This document shows, piece after piece, positions 11,536-21,488 of a DNA stretch of 64,000 bases. How positions within the stretch are numbered: the stretch's first letter is position 1; each line of letters begins with the position of its first letter. Source of the DNA: Agrypnia vestita (Eukaryota > Arthropoda > Insecta > Trichoptera > Phryganeidae). The translations under genes were made by a program, and so were the position numbers. Below the pieces are notes generated by a model. It was not told the origin of the DNA and ran no database searches. It was given only the letters and a program-made list of their open reading frames with translations. The stretch lies in assembly GCA_016648135.1 (NCBI GenBank), contig JADDOH010024928.1, positions 1-64,000 on the forward strand, written 5' to 3'.

Positions 11536-12105
11536 ACAATTACAATATAGACTAATCTAGGTACAGAAATTTATAAAGGAGGAAAGAAAAAGAGAGAGGG
11601 ACAGAGTGTCAACTAGGTGGGGGGAGGGAATGGGAGGAGTTAACTGAAGATAGAGGGAACAACTTTAAAATCGGACTATTAGATAAATTTATTTGTTTAT
11701 TTATTATTTGACTATTATTGTTGATAGCTTTATTAATTTCTAATGCTTCTAGATTGTTAAGTCGCAAACCTAATCCGTTTTTGTGTAAAATTTTTGGCCC
11801 TGTATTATTATTAATTGTGTGATTAAAATTAATTAGATGTTCGGCAAATTCAGAAAAACCTATTAGAAATATAAATAATTTTTATGGCAAAACAGAAGGC
11901 ACCAAAATGCTGAATCTATTAAACAACTTCCCTTTCGTAACAAAATGTAACTAACAAAAGTGAAGTAGATTATTATTGTGAAAATTAAATATGCACAGCA
12001 TAATTTAAATTGAATATGTAATTTTTTTTAATGAGAGCACTCCAACAAACAGACTTTTATGTAATTGCGATAAATTTTAGTCCAACAGAAACGAAGCTAT
12101 TTATA
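11536..12105. other. Spacer, nothing recognised
   Basis: A purine-rich patch (AAAGAGAGAGGGACAGAG) lies at 11585-11645. The remainder is AT-rich without repeat boundaries or frames. Confidence 0.4.
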
Positions 12106-12109
12106 TGAG

Positions 12110-12330
12110 AAATGTGTATGGACGGCCCAGGGCTTACGTACTGCATGAGCTGGCTTAAGTGATCTCTCTACACAATGCAATGTTCACTAATTCCATTGTA
12201 ACATCCACACAATATCAAATTTTTTAAAGTTGTACGTATGTTCCAATTCTGAAAACCTTTCATATATTTGAAGGGCCTATGCTAGAGACATCTGTAGTCC
12301 TACGAATATTTTTTTTTTGTTACTATAACG
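12110..12330. repeat. Dispersed repeat B, copy 1
   Basis: GGCTTACGT, ATGCAATGTTCACTAATTCC, ACATCCACACA and CATATATTTGAAG are matched in the same order at 53680-53830, with further weak similarity at 41540-41640. No ends or coding function are visible. The frames at 12279-12461 and 12343-12582 are AT-driven. Confidence 0.55.
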
Positions 12331-12449
12331 TAATAATTAATATTGGAAAATTTATGCATTTCATTGATGTTATGTGTCAATTTTCTTTGCAATGTGGACT
12401 TTTTTGTTCTTATACATACTTTAAATACACAAGTCTATCGTCAGAACTT

Positions 12450-13073
12450 GTATTTTTATAACTATTTATTAAAAACATTTTTAATAATATTAATATTTAA
12501 AGCATTAACTTTGTGGTTAGACATCATAACAGATCATAACTTTGGAAATTCTATCATTGTAATGCTGCTATTTAATTGGTAGGAAATTATACAAATGAAC
12601 AATAACATTTTTGACATGAATTGATGTGTGATGAATGATGAATGATGAATGAACATGAAGTATGTTATTTATATTTTGTAATCATCGTTTTCCTTAGTTA
12701 AAATATATTTCATAACGTGTATTTTTATAACTATTTATTAAAAACATTTTTAATAATATTAATATTTAAAGCATTAACTTTGTGGTTAGACATCATAACA
12801 GATCATGACTTTGAAAATTCTATCATTGTAATGCTGCTATTTAATTGGTAGGAAATTATACAAATGAACAATAACATTTTTGACATGAATTGATGTGTGA
12901 TGAATGATGAATGATGAATGAACATGAAGTATGTTATTTATATTTTGTAATCATCGTTTTCCTTAGTTAAAATATATTTCATAACGTGTATTTTTATAAC
13001 TATTTATTAAAAACATTTTTAATAATATTAATATTTAAGGCATTAACTTTGTGGTTAGACATCATAACAGATT
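12450..13073. repeat. Tandem repeat, unit 269 bp, 2.3 copies
   Basis: GTATTTTTATAACTATTTAT starts copies at 12450, 12719 and 12988, a period of exactly 269. The copies are almost identical, so expansion is recent. Each contains a short inner repeat (GATGAATGATGAATGATGAA). The third copy stops at 13073, where the fold-back of 13065-13340 begins. A piece of the same unit lies in inverted orientation beside another fold-back at 40381-40419, so unit and fold-back seem to belong to one element family. Confidence 0.9.
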
Positions 13074-13088
13074 GTTAGTTAACTTTGT

Positions 13089-13155
13089 AAAAACCACTAC
13101 CAGATTTTAGGTTTACCGGTTTCGAGACGTACTTGTCTCTTCTTCAGGTGTTTGT
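13089..13155 (-). ncRNA. Candidate hammerhead-like ribozyme, best copy in window
   Basis: Read on the minus strand: stem I 5' side ACAAACAC; CTGAAGA (13147-13141); one extra A; stem II GAGAC-aagtac-GTCTC; GAAA (13123-13120); stem III CCGG/CTGG (with A-U closing and one G-U pair) around a 12-nt loop; then UA as the NUH site and stem I 3' side GTGGTTTT. Stem I pairs at 6 of 8 positions. The unpaired A between A9 and stem II departs from the standard core and could weaken or abolish cleavage. This is a reading by eye; self-cleavage is inferred, not shown. Confidence 0.4.
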
Positions 13156-13249
13156 CCCTGACAAGACTAACACGCATGTGATCAATTATTAGTGGAAGTG
13201 TAACAATACTATGGTTGAGGTGTGTAGTGTTGTGAATGTAGTGGTGTAG

Positions 13250-13320
13250 TGTTGGTCCTGACGAAGAGACGGGTACGTCTCGAAACCAGTAGACCTAAAA
13301 TCTGGTAGTGGTTTTTACAA
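13250..13320 (+). other. Hammerhead-core-like motif, right arm
   Basis: CTGACGA (13258-13264), A, stem II GAGAC-gggtac-GTCTC, GAAA (13282-13285), stem III CCAG/CTGG, then TA. Compared with the left arm, the G-U pair in stem III is replaced by A-U, so pairing is kept. The 5' flank does not form stem I with the 3' flank, so this arm is probably incomplete. Confidence 0.4.
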
Positions 13321-13344
13321 AGTTAACTAACAATCTGTTAAAAA

Positions 13345-13890
13345 CATTTTTGTTAAATTAGTACCTGTCCTAGCAGGGTTTTATATACTAGAATATTTTA
13401 ATCATTTGTAGGAGAAAGTCGAAACATATCCACCCCGTATTAATACTTTTGACGTTTAAAAAAGAACATCCCTGTCGTTTTGGCGGAAATTAATATTAGA
13501 CCGCCGGGGCTTGGCTTAAAAGGTAGGGTGGAAAAATTTCCCTTGTTGTCGGGGGTCCGATTCTGGAAACGAGCGTAGAGCGTGAGGTACACGGATGCGT
13601 TACAGTTAATTGCGGATTTATGGTAATGTCGTATATTATAATTATTTTTATTTTTCGATTACACTTTATCTTACAGCCATTGATACACCCGAGTCGTACA
13701 TTCACAGGAGTAATTGAAATAGTATGTTGCTGTGCGTGTTATGTGAGTTTTTGTGTGGGCATGCCCGCACGCATGTGTGAGAGAAATATGTCACCTGGCA
13801 AGGTTATCCCCAACAGAGTTAGTAAATTGTGGTGGCTTTGTATACTAATGACAGCTGCACTTGTTAAAATTTATAATTATTAGTTATCGA
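13345..13890. other. Spacer, nothing recognised
   Basis: Overlapping frames at 13496-13705 (minus) and 13620-13883 (plus) have no motifs. A moderately GC-rich patch at 13500-13610 has no identified product. Confidence 0.35.
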
Positions 13891-13895
13891 CGTAG

Positions 13896-14032
13896 GGATT
13901 ATCATCCCGGAGCATTTTTACGATCCCGGGATGACGGGATTTAAGGAAGACTAAACCCGGGATCCCGAACGTTTTTCTGGTCCCAAAATCCCAGGATTAA
14001 AAATCCTCGATCCCGGGATTTTTGGGATTGAT
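13896..14032. repeat. Cluster of ATCCCGGGAT-type palindromes
   Basis: The self-complementary word ATCCCGGGAT and close variants (CATCCCGGAG, GATCCCGGGATGACGGGAT, AACCCGGGATCCCG, GATCCCGGGATTTTTGGGAT) recur about seven times within 140 bp. The pattern suggests a short fold-back repeat or palindromic minisatellite. No function is assigned. Confidence 0.7.
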
Positions 14033-14179
14033 ACGAAAAATAATTTTAAAAGAGAATAGCGGCCCGTGCGTTCCAGAATTACCAAAGGTGCTGGCGCGCT
14101 GTGTGCCTGTCGCGCGGCACTTTATTTCATAGGAGTGAATGACCTAATATGAATAGTTATGGACCTTATATTGTTTTAA

Positions 14180-15417
14180 GGGGTTACGTGTAGTCAGAGG
14201 CGCAAAAAATAGTCATTTTCAAAAATTTTTTTTGAACAGTTGTTTAATGTTTTGATTCAATACATAATACCAACGTTTTACACTATATTTTAAGTAACTA
14301 AACCGAAAATTTCAAATAAAATTATTAATACTGGACCACGATAGAATCTCGATTCTTGACCCCTGTTTTGCAAGTAGTGCCTCGCGGTGTCCATCAGTGC
14401 TTCTTAGTGGTTTATCTAAATTTAATGAAACAAAAATAAATTAGTAGTTTAATAGTTTATCTTGTGCTTAATCGAAGCTTTTTTATTTTTTTTCAAATTT
14501 AGCAAAATGGCGGTCTTTGAAAGTTTAATTATGAATTTTGAGGGAAAAAATCACTCATTTATTATTTATAAAAAAAAAGTTTAAGTCAAAAAAAAATCTT
14601 TCGATTAAGCACAAGTTTTTAATGCCTAAAATATGATGTTTAAATTTCATCTAAATCTGTCTAGTAGTTTTTAAAATATCGTGGACACCGCTTTTGAAAA
14701 CGTTATTTTGAGTAAAACGCCTTTAAAGTTTTATACATAAATAATTAATACAAATACAATTTAAAAAATTACTTACGTAGAGTCGTCTATTTTTGGTACG
14801 TATAATACATCTTCTGCCGATGTGTAAGCCTCCAAGATGTCGATTTTTTTTTATCTACGTCTCATTTTGCCTTCTCGAGTGACCTGATTTGCACGTTGGT
14901 CAGCAATCTTTTTGCGCTCTATATCGAGTTTTTCAGCATACCGTTATGCATTAGGTCCATAATTTAATCCTATGCATTGGCAATCATTAATATTCCTTGC
15001 ATACCTTCATGACGTCTTATTATAAATTTTGAAAATGATTATAATACCCGCACAACTACCTATCGACTGCTGGGTTTCACTGCCACTGAAGTACTAACAC
15101 TAAATCAAATCTCAGTTAGACTTAAGTGTCTTATGTCTAAAAATAGAAGTATAAAAGAAATTTCATACATTATTTTTCGAATTAATCAGGTAAAAACCGC
15201 GTTCCGTAGCAGTCGCCCCGTTTGTCAGCCCGGCCGGCTCTAATAGCGTGTCAGTACGGGCGGCAGCAGAGGGCCCTACAGTTATCGTTGGATATCTTTA
15301 AAAATAATAACCGGATCGCGCTGATATTTTCACACAATACTTTTGAAACATTTTTCTTTAAGAAAATACCAAATTTTTTTTTTCGATTTTTTTAAAATCT
15401 TGACTACACGTAACCCC
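14180..15417 (+). mobile_element. TTAA-flanked DNA transposon, copy 1 (1238 bp)
   Basis: Begins GGGGTTACGTGTAGTCA and ends with its exact complement. TTAA flanks both ends (14176-14179 and 15418-15421). TTAA duplication is known for the piggyBac and Kolobok superfamilies. A second full copy lies at 33427-34660 in the opposite orientation and is very similar throughout. There is no intact transposase, only an exon-like remnant at 14777-15015 (minus). Non-autonomous. Confidence 0.8.
14777..15015 (-). pseudogene. Transposase exon remnant in TTAA element, copy 1
   Basis: The minus strand gives HEGMQGILMIANA, then after a frame change GLNYGPNAHRYAEKLDIE, then basic residues (REGKMRRR), a stop, and YTSAEDVLYVPKIDDS (residues read from the better preserved second copy). 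The remnant ends at a good splice donor, GTAAGT (complement at 14771-14776). A basic segment followed by a short acidic tail fits the C-terminal part of Kolobok-like transposases as I know them, but this is a family impression. Broken by a frame shift and a stop. Confidence 0.4.
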
Positions 15418-15477
15418 TTAATTTTAAATAAAAAATGTTATTAAAAAAATCAAAAGCTTGCATTTTTTCTTTCAATA

Positions 15478-15640
15478 ATCCGAACTTATTTTTTTCAAAA
15501 AGTTGAACTATCATTACAGTAACTTATAACGATTATAAAAAATTCATTTGCTGCAATAAAACTTAAATAAAATGATAAAAACCTTGTAAAAATATATAAT
15601 TATACATGATATAAAATAATATTTAAAACTAAAGAGAGTA
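15478..15640. repeat. Fragment of MITE family C
   Basis: TGAACTATCATTACAGTAAC, ATAAAAAATTCATT and AAAATGATAAAAACCTTG match internal parts of the family C copies at 25295-25690 and around the mariner at 35350-36890. Ends are missing. Confidence 0.55.
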
Positions 15641-15745
15641 CAGAAGATGAAAGTCTATCAAAAACAAAAAGAATGTACGCGATATATAAAGTTAAAGTAT
15701 GATTACATGACGTAACACTTGTAACAGCCAGTGGAATAGATATTA

Positions 15746-16231
15746 TGGGGAAGGCCTATAAGATCCCCATCTCGTTCGCACTCTGAGGCTGCAAACAGTG
15801 CGTCTAGGGTATATATCGGATTTGTACTTACTTTTGGCTCTCTGGTTCTGGTTCTGGAGCTCCTCTGGCTCAGGACTGTGGGGGCCGTCGCGGGTAGCTA
15901 ACTTCTACGGAATGAAGCATTCTTGTGTCATATTCACAATTTACAAGGAGTTTATTCAAGATAGTTACAAAGGTAAGTTGGATGATGCTAATATATGGTT
16001 AGTTAAAGAGGTTGCTGTAAACGCGGACTCGATTGAGGTTAGTATATATCTGTACGCGCGGGTCTAAACGTCGATCGTGTAACAATTCGAGAAGTCGCGA
16101 CGCGTTACCCGGGTCTACGGTGTTGGCGGTCGAGCAGGCGGAACGGGAGTGCTGGTCTTGCCGCCCGCCGCCTGTAGGTCCGTTGGTCCCCCTGAACCCC
16201 AGATGCCGCCCGTGTGGTGGAATCCGCCACA
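15746..16231. mobile_element. Probable solo LTR, 486 bp, GC-rich
   Basis: Starts TGGGGAAGGCC and ends GCCACA, flanked by ATATTA (15740-15745) and ATATGA (16232-16237), a target-site duplication with one mismatch. It splits a repeat whose uninterrupted form is seen at about 31390-31450, which fixes both boundaries. It is GC-rich against the flanks. Frames of 70-89 codons inside (15798-16067, 15999-16232, 16033-16245) are probably incidental. No gag-pol is adjacent, so it is most likely a solo LTR; the clade is undetermined. Confidence 0.55.
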
Positions 16232-16249
16232 ATATGATAGTTTAATGAA

Positions 16250-16445
16250 AAGTGGTACCCCTACAGAATATATTTCAGGTTTTTAAAATTATTTTTATAT
16301 ACGTGTCACATCAATATTCCTACTATTTTCAAACCAAGGTAAATGCTTCTGCTTTGAAAATAGGACTAACTTTCTGATCTGGAGTGAGATTTGAACCCGC
16401 GACCTTTGGATCACGAGTCCTAACCACAAAACCAAGAAGCTACTC
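16250..16445 (-). mobile_element. tRNA-derived SINE D, copy 1
   Basis: On the minus strand: a tRNA-like head (TTGTGGTTAGGACTCGTGAT and B box GGGTTCAAATCTC), then GATC and a body shared with the other copies (AAAATAGTAGGAATATTGATG, then ACACGT), then an A-rich tail. Sister copies are at 20617-20818, 30882-31070, 31440-31650 and 38385-38575. Confidence 0.75.
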
Positions 16446-16449
16446 CTTG

Positions 16450-17340
16450 TCTTACTTGTCTACTTGTCTTATCTTTACGAAGACTTTGTTGATTGATTGT
16501 AGATTGAAGAAGAGTTGAAGACTACTTTTCATAAATTTTTATCTGTAGTGAACTATTTACGTAAAGATACCTGTGACCTGTGACTGCTATCTCTGGCTAG
16601 AGAGGACACTCTTCTGCCCGTCTCGGGAATGGGGTTCATTGGAAAATATAATTACGGAGCATTTCACTTCTATTACCCGAAGCAGGATGCCCTGAAAATT
16701 GGCACTGAAAATATGGCGCCGAATTGATTCGGTGGTTAGGTGAAGGTTTTTATCTTTCAGCTAGTTTCAAAGCGCCGCCTACCGCTCCGATTAAAATTTG
16801 TGTATATTTTTTAAAGTTGTTTAAAATTGAATTGCGAACATAAATATAATAAAAAATTTAAAAGTAGAATGTATGTAGGTTGTAAAGTTCCTTTTTAGGC
16901 GAAAAATTGACTTAAAATTGGGTTTTTAATATTCGTCATGATATTCGGTGAATACGAATATTCGGTAAAACACCTTTTGCTAATAGTTACTTTTTAAAAT
17001 TGTTTTCACATTAGTATCTAATAAGTTATTCGATTACCATATACTTATTATTTGTTGATGTTAATGTGTATATACATTCCAATTTTATTTTTTAAGTTGT
17101 ACCAATATGAAGGTATACAAGCGTATTGATTATTCAATATATGGTGGTTTATACGAAGCGTTTTCTTTTTATTATAAAAATTAATATATCTTATTTTTCA
17201 AAGAATAGGTCTTTTGAAGGTGAGTTTTTACTCTGTGATGACATAATTAATGAACTTAAGTCTCATTTTAATTTAAAAATATTAATAAGCTTATTTATAT
17301 ATAATAATGGTTTATATTATAAACAACACTGCTTATTTAT
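16450..17340. other. Spacer, nothing recognised
   Basis: Mostly AT-rich. A phrase at about 16938-16966 (ATATTCGGTGAATACGAATA) echoes the 120-bp array at 3264-3600 in reverse orientation. The plus frame at 17126-17431 is AT-driven and overlaps the motif below; it is not supported. Confidence 0.35.
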
Positions 17341-17353
17341 AGACGTCTACCGG

Positions 17354-17381
17354 TTTCGATACTGTACTAAATCTTCGTCAG
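17354..17381 (-). other. Hammerhead-core-like motif
   Basis: On the minus strand, CTGACGA, A, a weak GAT...ATC hairpin, then GAAACCGGTAGACG. The outer sequence matches other copies. Stem II is poor, so this copy is probably decayed. Confidence 0.35.
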
Positions 17382-17560
17382 AACGGACGCACAATAACTT
17401 CCATAAACCAACTCCATGTAGAATGTTCTAAAAAATTCAATAATGTGCAGTCATTATCATATTCATCCCCTTGTCCTAGTAGGGTCGGGGGCCCAAAGAT
17501 TCGACAAGGTACTTCCATATTTCCTTGTTTTGTGCTGCTTCTGTATGAGACAACTAGTCT

Positions 17561-18037
17561 TCTTCTTCTTCTTCTTCATTAGCCTTCGTCTGCTGGATAT
17601 AGGCCTCTTCCTTATTTTTCCATTCTTCCCTATTGTTGGCTAATTCTAAGTAGCCATTTCTTTCCCATCTCTTTTGAGGTCTTCCGATGCCTCTTTTATT
17701 TTCCCAAGGTCTCCATTTCAGAACTCTGGGAGTCCATCTTGTAGCATCCTGCCCTGCAACATGCCCTGCCCATTGCTTAGCTTCGCCACACGATCCATGA
17801 TATCCACTACTCTAGTTCTGCGCCTGATTTTGTCGTTTCTAATTCTATCTCTTAGGCTTGCTCCAATCATGGATCTCTCCATGGATCGTTGCGTGCATTT
17901 GAGCTTTTCTACACTTTTCTTTGAAGGGCCATAGTCTCCAATCCATACGTCATCACTGGCAGTATGCACGATTCAAAGGCTTTTTTTTTAAATATAAAAT
18001 ATAAAAAAAATATAAAAAATACGTATTTTGTGGATCT
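17561..18037 (-). mobile_element. RTE-type LINE 3' fragment with target duplication
   Basis: The minus strand encodes a reverse transcriptase C-terminal region: KLKCTQRSMERSMIGASLRD, then RTRVVDIMDRVAKL, then the shared RPWENKRGIGRPQKRW-type segment in decayed form, ending at a GAAGAAGAAG tail. The 13-bp word AGACAACTAGTCT flanks it exactly (17548-17560 and 18038-18050). It is 5'-truncated and frameshifted. The sister copy is at 29123-29430. Confidence 0.7.
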
Positions 18038-18058
18038 AGACAACTAGTCTAGATCCAC
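18030..18058. repeat. Perfect hairpin GTGGATCTAGAC-aacta-GTCTAGATCCAC
   Basis: Twelve-base-pair perfect stem and 5-nt loop at the right edge of the RTE insertion. It includes the right target repeat AGACAACTAGTCT, so the palindrome spans the junction. Confidence 0.8.
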
Positions 18059-18064
18059 ATAATT

Positions 18065-18285
18065 CATATTTTTTGTTGCCCCTCCCAGCTTAAGGTCGTC
18101 TTCCTTCCGCTGTTGCCAAGAGGATTCTTACAGTACAGTTACTCTGGCATTCTTAGCACGTGTCCAAGCCACCTCATTTTTGACTCAGCACTTCTCAATC
18201 TGTCCATCAGTGTAACTCCCGCTACCCTTCTTAGAAAACTCATCTCGGCAGCCTGGATCCTTGCTGTCACTTAGTAACTATTGTT
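18065..18285 (-). pseudogene. RTE-type LINE C-terminal fragment, second family
   Basis: The minus strand reads ARIQAAEMSFLRRVAGVTLM and then RWLGHVLRMPE, a characteristic stretch of RTE-type reverse transcriptase C-termini. It is followed by stops and frame breaks, and ends with GAAGGAAGACGACC. A related degenerate copy lies at 52385-52640. Confidence 0.65.
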
Positions 18286-18289
18286 TTAG

Positions 18290-18560
18290 ACCATCGTGTC
18301 AATGTCTCTACTCTTCTTCTTCTCGTACCTTGTCCGTTTACCGGACGTTGGCTATCTGTTGGCTATGCGGACTTTATTTACTGCGGCCCGAAACAGCTCC
18401 ACAGTAGACTGGCCAAACCACTGTCTCAAGTTTTTCAGCCATGAAGTCCTCCTTCTTCCAGGGCCCCGACTTCCGGCAATCTTTTCCTGCATTATGAGAT
18501 GCAAGATCTCGTATTTCTCTGGATGTCTCATCACATGTCCTAGATATTGAAGTTTTGTCT
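18290..18560 (-). pseudogene. RTE-type LINE C-terminal fragment, third family
   Basis: The minus strand reads MMRHPEKYEILHLIMQEKIA, then GRRRTSWLKNLRQWFGQ, then ELFRAAVNKVRIANR, matching the known last part of insect RTE-like polyproteins. It is 5'-truncated and ends in a GAAGAAGAAGAG tail. It lies head to tail with the preceding fragment. Confidence 0.7.
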
Positions 18561-19440
18561 ATATGTATTTTTATTCAAAGACTTATTACATATTTTTAGA
18601 CTTGTTCTTAAAATGACTTTTAAATAATGATATACTTAAAAAATATTAAACAGATTTCAACAGCTGACTATTTTGGACGCATTTTAATGACGTACGATTG
18701 TGCAACGCTCGCTAAGCAAAGGGGCACGTGTTCTATTCTCTGGAGGAGAAAGACTAGGTTAGCTTTTTGTCCCGTTGAGTTCAACGCCCCTTACTGGATA
18801 AAGACTTTTGTTCAGAAAAAAACGGAATTTAACAGTTAAGATTAAAGCTTCATCAGTTTTAAGCTTTTTAAAATCCTTTCGGAAATCTCTTCTCCGAGGG
18901 GATTACCCTCCGGAGTCACAGCATCACTCTTTGTTCTTCATCAGCATCTCTGGTTCTTCTACCGTGGGAAATGAGCAAAATGAGGAACCCGACTCGATAG
19001 ACTGCATGTCTGCAGATACAAATCTCTTCATCAATATTTGTCTCACTTTTTGACAAATAACCACTTGTAAATTTGGCGGAGAGACGTATTCCTGACGACA
19101 GTATAATAATCATTAATTAATTATACAAAGTCAGTGTAATTATTCACGGCAAATATTTTGAATGTTGACGCGTTATTTATTCGAACATTGTACATTGTTT
19201 TAAAAGTGACTCAAGTTTTATGGTTGGTGGACATTCGAATATTGGTTGTAAATACGAGTACATATAAGTAGGCTTTATTCAATTTTAGAAATAAGTATAT
19301 ATTAAATTTATTCCTTAAATAGTGTAAAGTAAATTTTATTGTATTTTAAATAGTAAATATTACTAAAATGTAAATGTAAGGAAATTGTTATCATGTTTTT
19401 TTACTAAAATTAAAAATGTCGAGAGTTTTAATTTAGTTTT
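18561..19440. other. Spacer, nothing recognised
   Basis: Frames at 18627-18839, 18808-19053 and 18916-19113 have no motif and overlap one another on both strands. Confidence 0.35.
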
Positions 19441-19600
19441 TGCAATAAGTAAGTCAGAAATATTGAAAAAAAAATGCAAACTTTGATGTTGCATATCTCC
19501 TTAAATATTCATATTTGGTTATGGTTGCTTGAACATTTTCGAATCAAAATCAAGGAAGCAAACCACCTCGAATTGGTATTGTGGACTAGCTCAGTGGAAT
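19440..19600. repeat. MITE family C, terminal fragment
   Basis: AAGTCAGAAATATTGAAAAA, GTTGCTTGAACATTTTCGAA and ATTGTGGACTAGCT match family C copies (25295-25690, 21489-21840). Only one terminus is present. Confidence 0.55.
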
Positions 19601-19647
19601 TGGTGAACGTTGCATTGTGTAAAGTAATCACTCAATATATTTTTGTT

Positions 19648-19935
19648 TTAAGAACTAGCAGTAACCCGTCAAAAATGACGCAATATTGGTTCACGTCTTT
19701 GATTAGCCCTAGTATACATTTATAGTATCTTTTTGGCGGTGCACGGAGAGACGGCCGTAGCAACATGCGCGAAGCGGCCGGTTCGGGTTTGGTGGCCCGG
19801 GGTTCAAGCCCCATCTCCGGCCGTTTAATCTGGTATTTTCAGCCGTAAATTCGAGCGAAATTACGGACGTTACGCGAGGTTACGGATGGACAGACGGACA
19901 GACGAACGGACAGATGGACAGACAATTAAATTATT
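19648..19935 (+). mobile_element. SINE-like element E with tRNA-like core, copy 1
   Basis: Begins ACTAGCAGTAACCCGTCAAA. The core at about 19745-19824 (GGAGAGACGGCCGTAGCAAC ... GGGGTTCAAGCCCC) has a B-box-like GGTTCAAGCCC and complementary ends GGCCG/CGGCC. It is followed by a unit shared with 30070-30345 and a (GGACAGAC)n tail. The minus frame at 19632-19814 is incidental. Confidence 0.65.
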
Positions 19936-19959
19936 ATGTTTGATCAAATGCACTTACAT

Positions 19960-20615
19960 GCACAAAAAATGCCTGGAAATGCGTTTTGCCTTTTTCACCA
20001 ATCAAACTTTTTTCTTAACTTTTGCTACTATTACTAATCAAACAACCGGCCCTTAGTATTTCATATAGTTCATGAAACTTTATATCGTTATAAATACCTG
20101 AACCATGTTTTAAACTAACATTATTCAATTTCTTTTTTAATATTCTATGTATAATGTATCTACCACTGTAATTATTAAATTTTTCTATCTCGGGGTCATT
20201 GAACTCAATTCACTTCCATTCTCGTTTCAATTTTATGATTCTTGTTCATACATTTTTCACTGTAAATATTATCGTACAGTTGTATGCTTTACGTTGTCTC
20301 ATGGCCACTGTATTTTAACGGCAATTTTATGAGAAGCTTTGAAAGAAATAACAAGATTTTTTGAATTCTTCAGTTTAGTACCGCTCAAATAACCAAAGGG
20401 CGACATAAAAGACATTTGCTTTGGTTAATGAGCGTATTAGGAATTTTCGAGCTGTCTTAAAATGTTCTTTCAGCTCTTTGTTGTGATATTGCCATGTTTG
20501 GAACATGCTTGCGAATTTCAAACAGGGTGTAGTCGCCATTGCTCGGATATTTTAATTTTGACCAATTTCTGCTGAATTAGAAAACTGTGGTAAATAAAGC
20601 CTCTTCTTAGATCGA
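19960..20615. other. Spacer with a fragment of a PIF-like MITE end
   Basis: AACAACCGGCCCTTAG at about 20040-20055 matches the terminus of the MITE at 60127-60275. Nothing else is recognised; the frame at 20147-20332 is AT-driven. Confidence 0.4.
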
Positions 20616-20616
20616 T

Positions 20617-20818
20617 GGCATGCTTGTTGCTCTAGTGGTTAAGAGACATGACTAGGGATCCGGCGATCGGGGGTCCGAGCCCTATTCCAGGAGACTAGAA
20701 AATTAGTCATATTTTCCACAATCCAAGCAGTTATCTAATTATGAAAATACAATTGTAAGAATATTAACGTGACACGTATTCCACGTATGTAATTCCTTAA
20801 TTTTATTTAAAAAAATAC
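20617..20818 (+). mobile_element. tRNA-derived SINE D, diverged copy 2
   Basis: Head GCTCTAGTGGTTAAGAGACA with B-box-like GGGGTCCGAGCCC. The body AATATTAACGTGACACGTAT and the A-rich end match SINE D. The head differs from the other copies and may represent a subfamily. Confidence 0.65.
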
Positions 20819-20829
20819 AATCATAAAAG

Positions 20830-21485
20830 ATTATTGATTATTTATTTATTTATTTAATACATGGCACAACTTATTATTAAAAAAGAAAAAATACATAAAA
20901 TGTACACATTGGTATGCATAAATAATATGAAAATGGAGAAAAGCTATAATTCTATCAAAAAACAACTAATAATAAAGTGATATATAAATAAAAGCAAAAC
21001 ATTAAGCGAATGACATAAAGTATAACAAAATGAAATAATGGTAGCATATCAAATAAGAAACTCAAGAAGCAATAAAACTAAAATAAAATAAAATAATAGT
21101 AAACAAATGAAGTCTGAAACAAGAAGCAACAAAATTACAACAAAATGAAAAAATTCATTAGAAAGAGTTCGTGGTGACGCGGACACATCGAGCCATCTAG
21201 CGGCGAATCCGCGTATCCACAGCACCACGTTTCCCCACAAACACACAGCATTACACCTCGTCTTACCGGCAGAATTACAAGAAGTCACACGTGTGGGCAC
21301 AAACGGCCTAATTACACGCATTAAAATTCACTTGCCGGCATTAAAAAACATGTTTCACGATCGTTTTACAGAGAGTCACCCCATCCACCTGAAGATGACT
21401 AGCGCGATCTGCTCGCAACGTCGACAGTATATCTGTCTTCTCAGGACCAAATGACGCGAGATATCCGAAATAATTTACCTCCTTT
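20830..21485. other. LINE-tail-like A/T region and unrecognised patch
   Basis: (TTTA)n followed by AATACATGGCACAAC at 20840-20880 resembles the minus-strand 3' tail of a LINE. 21160-21470 is GC-richer (CGCGGACACATCGAGCC and onwards) without a recognised product. Confidence 0.35.
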
Positions 21486-21488
21486 GTA

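Larger units (their letters stand above)
13065..13340. mobile_element. Fold-back element with hammerhead-like arms
   Basis: Inverted arms of about 80 bp, starting TAACAGATTGTTAGTTAACT and ending with the complement. Each arm ends inward in a CTGAnGA-hairpin-GAAACC motif. The centre (about 13150-13255) is not palindromic and has no coding content. The outer TIR core, GTTAACTTTG, is shared with the fold-back at 24626-24920. It directly abuts the 269-bp tandem repeat. Confidence 0.75.

Noticed and set aside
15798..16067. 89-codon plus frame as a gene
   Set aside because: Runs across the middle and end of the solo LTR with no motif.
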